From assembly GCA_963730995.1 (NCBI GenBank), contig CAVSUB010000002.1:496001-560000 (forward strand): a DNA stretch of 64,000 nucleotides. Direction: 5' to 3'. This document shows, one piece after another, positions 61,212 to 64,000 of this stretch. A model generated the notes under the pieces. That model had not been told where the DNA came from. It ran no database searches and saw nothing but the letters and a program-made list of their open reading frames with translations. Every line of letters starts with the position of its first letter. Positions within the stretch are counted from its first letter, which is position 1. The position numbers and the translations under genes were made by a program. Source of the DNA: CAVSUB01 sp963730995 (GTDB taxonomy: Bacteria; Acidobacteriota; Vicinamibacteria; Vicinamibacterales; 2-12-FULL-66-21).

Positions 61212-62105
61212 TCACAACACAATCTTATTGAGCGGATACTCCACAATCCCCTCCGCTCGCGCGGCCTTCAGCCTTGGCATGAGGTCGCGCACCGTCCGCT
61301 CCTCGATGATCGTGTTGACCGCGACCCACGCGCTGTCGCTGAGGGGCGAGATCGTCGGGCGCTGCAGCGCCGGAAGCAGCGACAGCACCGTGGGCAGGTC
61401 GCTCGTCCGCACGTTCAGCATGATCCCGACGCGGCCCTGCGCTTCGATCGCCGCCTTCAACAGCAGCGCGATGTTCTCGAGCTTCGTCCGCTTCCAGGCG
61501 TCCTCCATCGACACCGCGTTGGCAATCAGTTGTGTGTTCGATTCGAGCACGGTGTCGATGACGCGCAGCCGGTTTGCCCGCAGTGACGACCCTGTCTCGG
61601 TGACTTCGACGATCGCGTCCGCGAGCATCGGCGGCTTGACTTCGGTTGCGCCCCACGAGAATTCGACGTTGACATTGACCTTTTGGCGCGCGAAGTAAGC
61701 CTGGGTCGCGCGTACCAGCTCGGTGGCGATCGTGGCGCCTTCGAGATCCTGCGGTCGTTGATACGGCGATTCCTCTGGAACCGCGAGCACCCATCGCACC
61801 TTGCCGAAGCTCTGCTTCGCGTACACGAGATCGGCGAGCGCGACCGGCGGCGGGGCCGTGTTGTTGCCCGCCGCGTGCTCCGCGATCCAATCCTGGCCGG
61901 TGAGCCCTGCGTCAAGCACGCCGTCGGATACGTACCGGGCCATCTCCTGGGCGCGGATCAGCATGCAGTCGATATCCGGGTCGTCTATCGCAGGAAAGTA
62001 CGACCGTGTGCTCGCGTAGATGTTGAAACCCGCGCGCGCGAACAGATGGATGGTCGCGTCCTGAAGCGAGCCCTTCGGGATCCCGAGTTTCAATTTCTGA
62101 GGCAT
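61212..62105 (-). CDS. hisG: ATP phosphoribosyltransferase, long form
   Basis: First and committed histidine step, joining PRPP to ATP. 297 residues: LKLGIPKGSLQDATIHLFARAG at the start, DAGLTGQDWI, then the PRPP loop region TEVTETGSSLRANR-like (VEVTETGSSLRANRLRV) and the C-terminal regulatory ACT-like domain (GIMLNVRTSDLPTVLSLLP), the site of histidine feedback in long forms. No hisZ is needed. It starts 7 bases after hisI. Confidence 0.95.
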   Translation of the reverse strand: MPQKLKLGIPKGSLQDATIHLFARAGFNIYASTRSYFPAIDDPDIDCMLIRAQEMARYVSDGVLDAGLTGQDWIAEHAAGNNTAPPPVALADLVYAKQSFGKVRWVLAVPEESPYQRPQDLEGATIATELVRATQAYFARQKVNVNVEFSWGATEVKPPMLADAIVEVTETGSSLRANRLRVIDTVLESNTQLIANAVSMEDAWKRTKLENIALLLKAAIEAQGRVGIMLNVRTSDLPTVLSLLPALQRPTISPLSDSAWVAVNTIIEERTVRDLMPRLKAARAEGIVEYPLNKIVL

Positions 62106-62112
62106 GTCGCGC

Positions 62113-62439
62113 TCACTCTCCCGCAGTCGCCGGAAGCTCGCGGAAGAAGCACGTCCGCTCGCCAGTGTGGCAGACGTTCCCGCTGCCCAGGCATTTCACT
62201 CTCAGCAGGACCGTGTCCTCGTCGCAATCGACGAGCGCAGAAGTGACCTGGAGCCGGTTGCCGGACGTTTCGCCTTTCATCCAGAGCTTTCCGCGCGTGC
62301 GGCTGTAGAACGTCGCAAAACCGGTCGCCATCGTGCGATCGAGCGCTTCGCGATTCATGAAGCCGACCATCAGGACGTCGTTCGTGTTCACATCCTGCAC
62401 CACCGCAGGGATCAGCCCGTCAAGTTTTGAAAAATCCAT
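62113..62439 (-). CDS. hisI: Phosphoribosyl-AMP cyclohydrolase
   Basis: 108 residues from ATG 62439 (MDFSKLDGLIPAVVQD). Zinc/magnesium hydrolase opening the purine ring of PR-AMP. Landmarks: VLMVGFMNREALDRT, FYSRTRGKLWMKGETSGN, DCDEDTVLLRVK and the zinc cysteines in CLGSGNVCHTGERTCFF. The longer frame to 62517 runs into the attenuator. There is no fused HisE domain, and no hisE gene in this window. First structural gene of the operon. Confidence 0.95.
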   Translation of the reverse strand: MDFSKLDGLIPAVVQDVNTNDVLMVGFMNREALDRTMATGFATFYSRTRGKLWMKGETSGNRLQVTSALVDCDEDTVLLRVKCLGSGNVCHTGERTCFFRELPATAGE

Positions 62440-62517
62440 GTGCGTCGATCCTGCGCCGTCGCTCGCCGGGCCCCCATGGCCCACCTTGCTCCAGCATGTC
62501 GCGCCAGGCGCGGCCAA

Positions 62518-62551
62518 TAAAAAAGGCCTCGCCGATCATCGGCGAGGCCTT
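62518..62551 (-). terminator. his attenuator terminator
   Basis: A 14-bp perfect stem: AAGGCCTCGCCGAT at 62523-62536 and its complement at 62538-62551. On the minus strand it is followed by TTTTTTATT. It lies between the leader peptide stop (62577) and hisI. A TCGGCG stretch in the leader region (about 62596) could pair with the CGCCGA of the 5' arm as antiterminator (inference). Confidence 0.9.
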
Positions 62552-62576
62552 CAAGAGATTCTGCTGTGATGTCGTG

Positions 62577-62654
62577 TTATCGCGTGCAGAGCTCGACCGG
62601 CCCGCCGAGGCGGTGTGCATGATGGTGCCGGTGATGGTGCTGCGACGAGAACAT
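62577..62654 (-). CDS. hisL: his operon leader peptide
   Basis: 25-residue ORF from ATG 62654 to TAA 62577, too short for most gene callers. Residues 6-14 read HHHRHHHAH, seven His codons in nine. Stalling of a ribosome here for lack of charged His-tRNA would prevent the terminator at 62518-62551 and let hisI-G-D-C-B-H-F-A be read. The ribosome site is weak. It begins 12 bases after the ggt stop codon, so the operon promoter may lie inside ggt or the two may be co-transcribed. Confidence 0.9.
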   Translation of the reverse strand: MFSSQHHHRHHHAHRLGGPVELCTR

Positions 62655-62665
62655 TGAACTTAAGC

Positions 62666-64000
62666 CTATCGTCGCGTCGCCGGCGCTGTCAAATGCTCGG
62701 GCACGGAGGCCTTCGAGTCCGGGGTCCGCTTGTCGTTCACTCCGTAGGGCGTTCCGTCGGGAGCGACCCAGATGCTGTGCGCGTCACCCTGCCGCCCGTT
62801 CGTCCGGACGTCGTGCCCTTTTGCGCGCAACGCCTCGATTACTTCGTTGCTCACCGCAGCCGGCACCCACGTACTCGCTCCGGAGCTGGTGTCCGTGTTC
62901 GTGGGAGGGCCCTCGATCGTCACGCGATCCGGCAGCCACGGATGGTGGAGCCGCGCGGCATCGACCGCTGCGCGTCCTGTGAGCCCGTACTCGGTCACCC
63001 CGAGCACGACGCTGAGAACGGTGTTGACGATCGTCCGCCCTCCAGGGGAGCCGGTGACGAGCACGACCTTCCCGTCCTTGAGGACTATGGTCGGCGTCAT
63101 CGAGCTGAGCATCCGCTTTCCGGGATCAATCAGGTTCGCCGGCGTGCCGATGTCGCCCGTACCGTTCGTTTCGCCAGGTTTCCTGTTGAAATCGCCCATC
63201 TCGTTGTTCAACAGAAAGCCGGCGCCCTTGACGACGACGTGCGATCCGAAGCCGCCTTCGAGCGTGAAGGTGCTCGTGACGGTCATGCCGGCCCGATCCA
63301 TCACGGAGAAGTGGGTGGTTTCGTCCGGCTCGGATGCTTCCGGGGTAATGACGTCGTTGCCCAGCTCGACGCTGCTCGAGGCTTTGTCAGCGCTGATCGA
63401 CGCGCCGATCGTTCTCGCGTGCTCTTTCGAGGTGAGCTCCGCAACCGGGACGCTGACGAAATCGGTGTCGCCCAGGTGCCGCGCTCGATCCAGAAACGCA
63501 CGACGCATCGCCTCGATCTCGAGGTGGATGGCCGGCGCGGTCAGCAGCCCCTTCTCCTTCAAGTCGAAAGGTTCGAGGATGTTCAGCATCTCGACGAGAG
63601 CGATACCCCCGGAGCTCGGAGGCGGCATCGTGACGATCTCGTACCCTCGATAGGTGCCGCGGACCGGCTGCCGCTCTTTGGCCTGGTACGCCGCGAGATC
63701 GTCCTTGGAAATGAGGCCGCCGTTCGCTTTCATGTCGTCGGCGATGCGGTCGGCGATCCATCCTGTGTAAAAAGCCTTGGCTCCGTCGTCGGCGATTGCG
63801 CGCAGCGTCTTCGCGAGATCGCCAAGTACCAGGCGATCTCCCGGCGCCCAGTTACCGCCGCCCGGCTTCGCGTAAGCTGCAACCGAGACCGGAAACTTGG
63901 CCATGCTTCCCTGCAACTCACGGTTCAGCGCGCGGGCGAGCGACTCCGACAGGGGGAATCCGTTTTCCGCCAGACCGATCGCCGGCATGACGACCTGCCG
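62666..64000 (-). CDS. ggt: Gamma-glutamyltranspeptidase, 5' end cut by window
   Basis: The C-terminal 445 codons of a GGT precursor; the N-terminus lies beyond the right edge (the frame stays open, reading RQVVMPAIGLAENGF). The catalytic Thr that becomes the new N-terminus after self-cleavage is in SEPDETTHFSVMDRAGMTV. Substrate loops LLNNEMGDFNRKPG and MLSSMTPTIVLKDGK, and GSPGGRTIVNTVLSVVLG, are family-typical. Probably exported, cleaving glutathione or gamma-glutamyl compounds. It ends 12 bases before the his leader start. Confidence 0.94.
   Translation of the reverse strand, partial: RQVVMPAIGLAENGFPLSESLARALNRELQGSMAKFPVSVAAYAKPGGGNWAPGDRLVLGDLAKTLRAIADDGAKAFYTGWIADRIADDMKANGGLISKDDLAAYQAKERQPVRGTYRGYEIVTMPPPSSGGIALVEMLNILEPFDLKEKGLLTAPAIHLEIEAMRRAFLDRARHLGDTDFVSVPVAELTSKEHARTIGASISADKASSSVELGNDVITPEASEPDETTHFSVMDRAGMTVTSTFTLEGGFGSHVVVKGAGFLLNNEMGDFNRKPGETNGTGDIGTPANLIDPGKRMLSSMTPTIVLKDGKVVLVTGSPGGRTIVNTVLSVVLGVTEYGLTGRAAVDAARLHHPWLPDRVTIEGPPTNTDTSSGASTWVPAAVSNEVIEALRAKGHDVRTNGRQGDAHSIWVAPDGTPYGVNDKRTPDSKASVPEHLTAPATRR

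Overview
The window is a high-GC bacterial chromosome segment. Its gene content fits Acidobacteriota, most likely class Vicinamibacteria. This is an inference from the combination of type III glutamine synthetase, a DUF1800/DUF1501 pair, a PQQ-dehydrogenase/cytochrome c pair, DUF4159, several DinB-fold proteins and palindromic intergenic repeats. No rRNA, tRNA, phage, IS transposase or CRISPR was seen. Most genes look like ordinary housekeeping or metabolic genes.

Layout. 1-3.5 kb: pckG (cut by the left edge) and dinB, both frameshifted, then a PadR regulator. 3.7-7.6 kb: glutamine synthetase III, a strong terminator and a sigma-54 activator. 7.8-15.5 kb: a LuxR-type regulator with a truncated receiver beside an HtrA-like protein lacking its catalytic triad, a DinB-fold protein, a tandem UspA, an O-methyltransferase, a membrane protein/response regulator/histidine kinase set, a sialidase and a MOSC protein. 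15.7-34.6 kb: PhzF, an ABC ATPase, topoisomerase A subunit, 2-oxoglutarate dehydrogenase E1 and E2, a dihaem cytochrome with a PQQ dehydrogenase, a four-helix S23-type protein, DUF4159, topoisomerase B subunit and a class III cyclase. 34.8-48.9 kb: cupredoxin and porin, quinone oxidoreductase, metallo-beta-lactamase-fold hydrolase, an envelope gene group, DUF1800/DUF1501 and a TIGR01777 epimerase. 49-56 kb: a divergent MurE-like ligase, MFS transporter, frameshifted ATPase and membrane M28 peptidase. 56-62.7 kb: a compact histidine operon hisI-G-D-C-B-H-F-A on the minus strand, preceded by a leader peptide with seven histidines in nine codons and a terminator, a textbook attenuator. The right edge cuts a gamma-glutamyltranspeptidase gene.

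Two things stand out. First, many spacers hold arrays of short degenerate words (GGTTCCAGG, GGTTCTAGG, GGGATCCGG, AGCTGACAGCTG, AACGGAGACGAA, GGAGGAAGG and others). They occur in both orientations, so they fold into long or nested hairpins, often starting at a stop codon. One set brackets an S23/IVS-type four-helix protein gene, which resembles an rRNA intervening sequence moved to an intergenic site. Second, four conserved genes (pckG, dinB, an ATPase gene, hisB) each carry what looks like one extra base. This points to consensus errors in the assembly unless reads say otherwise.
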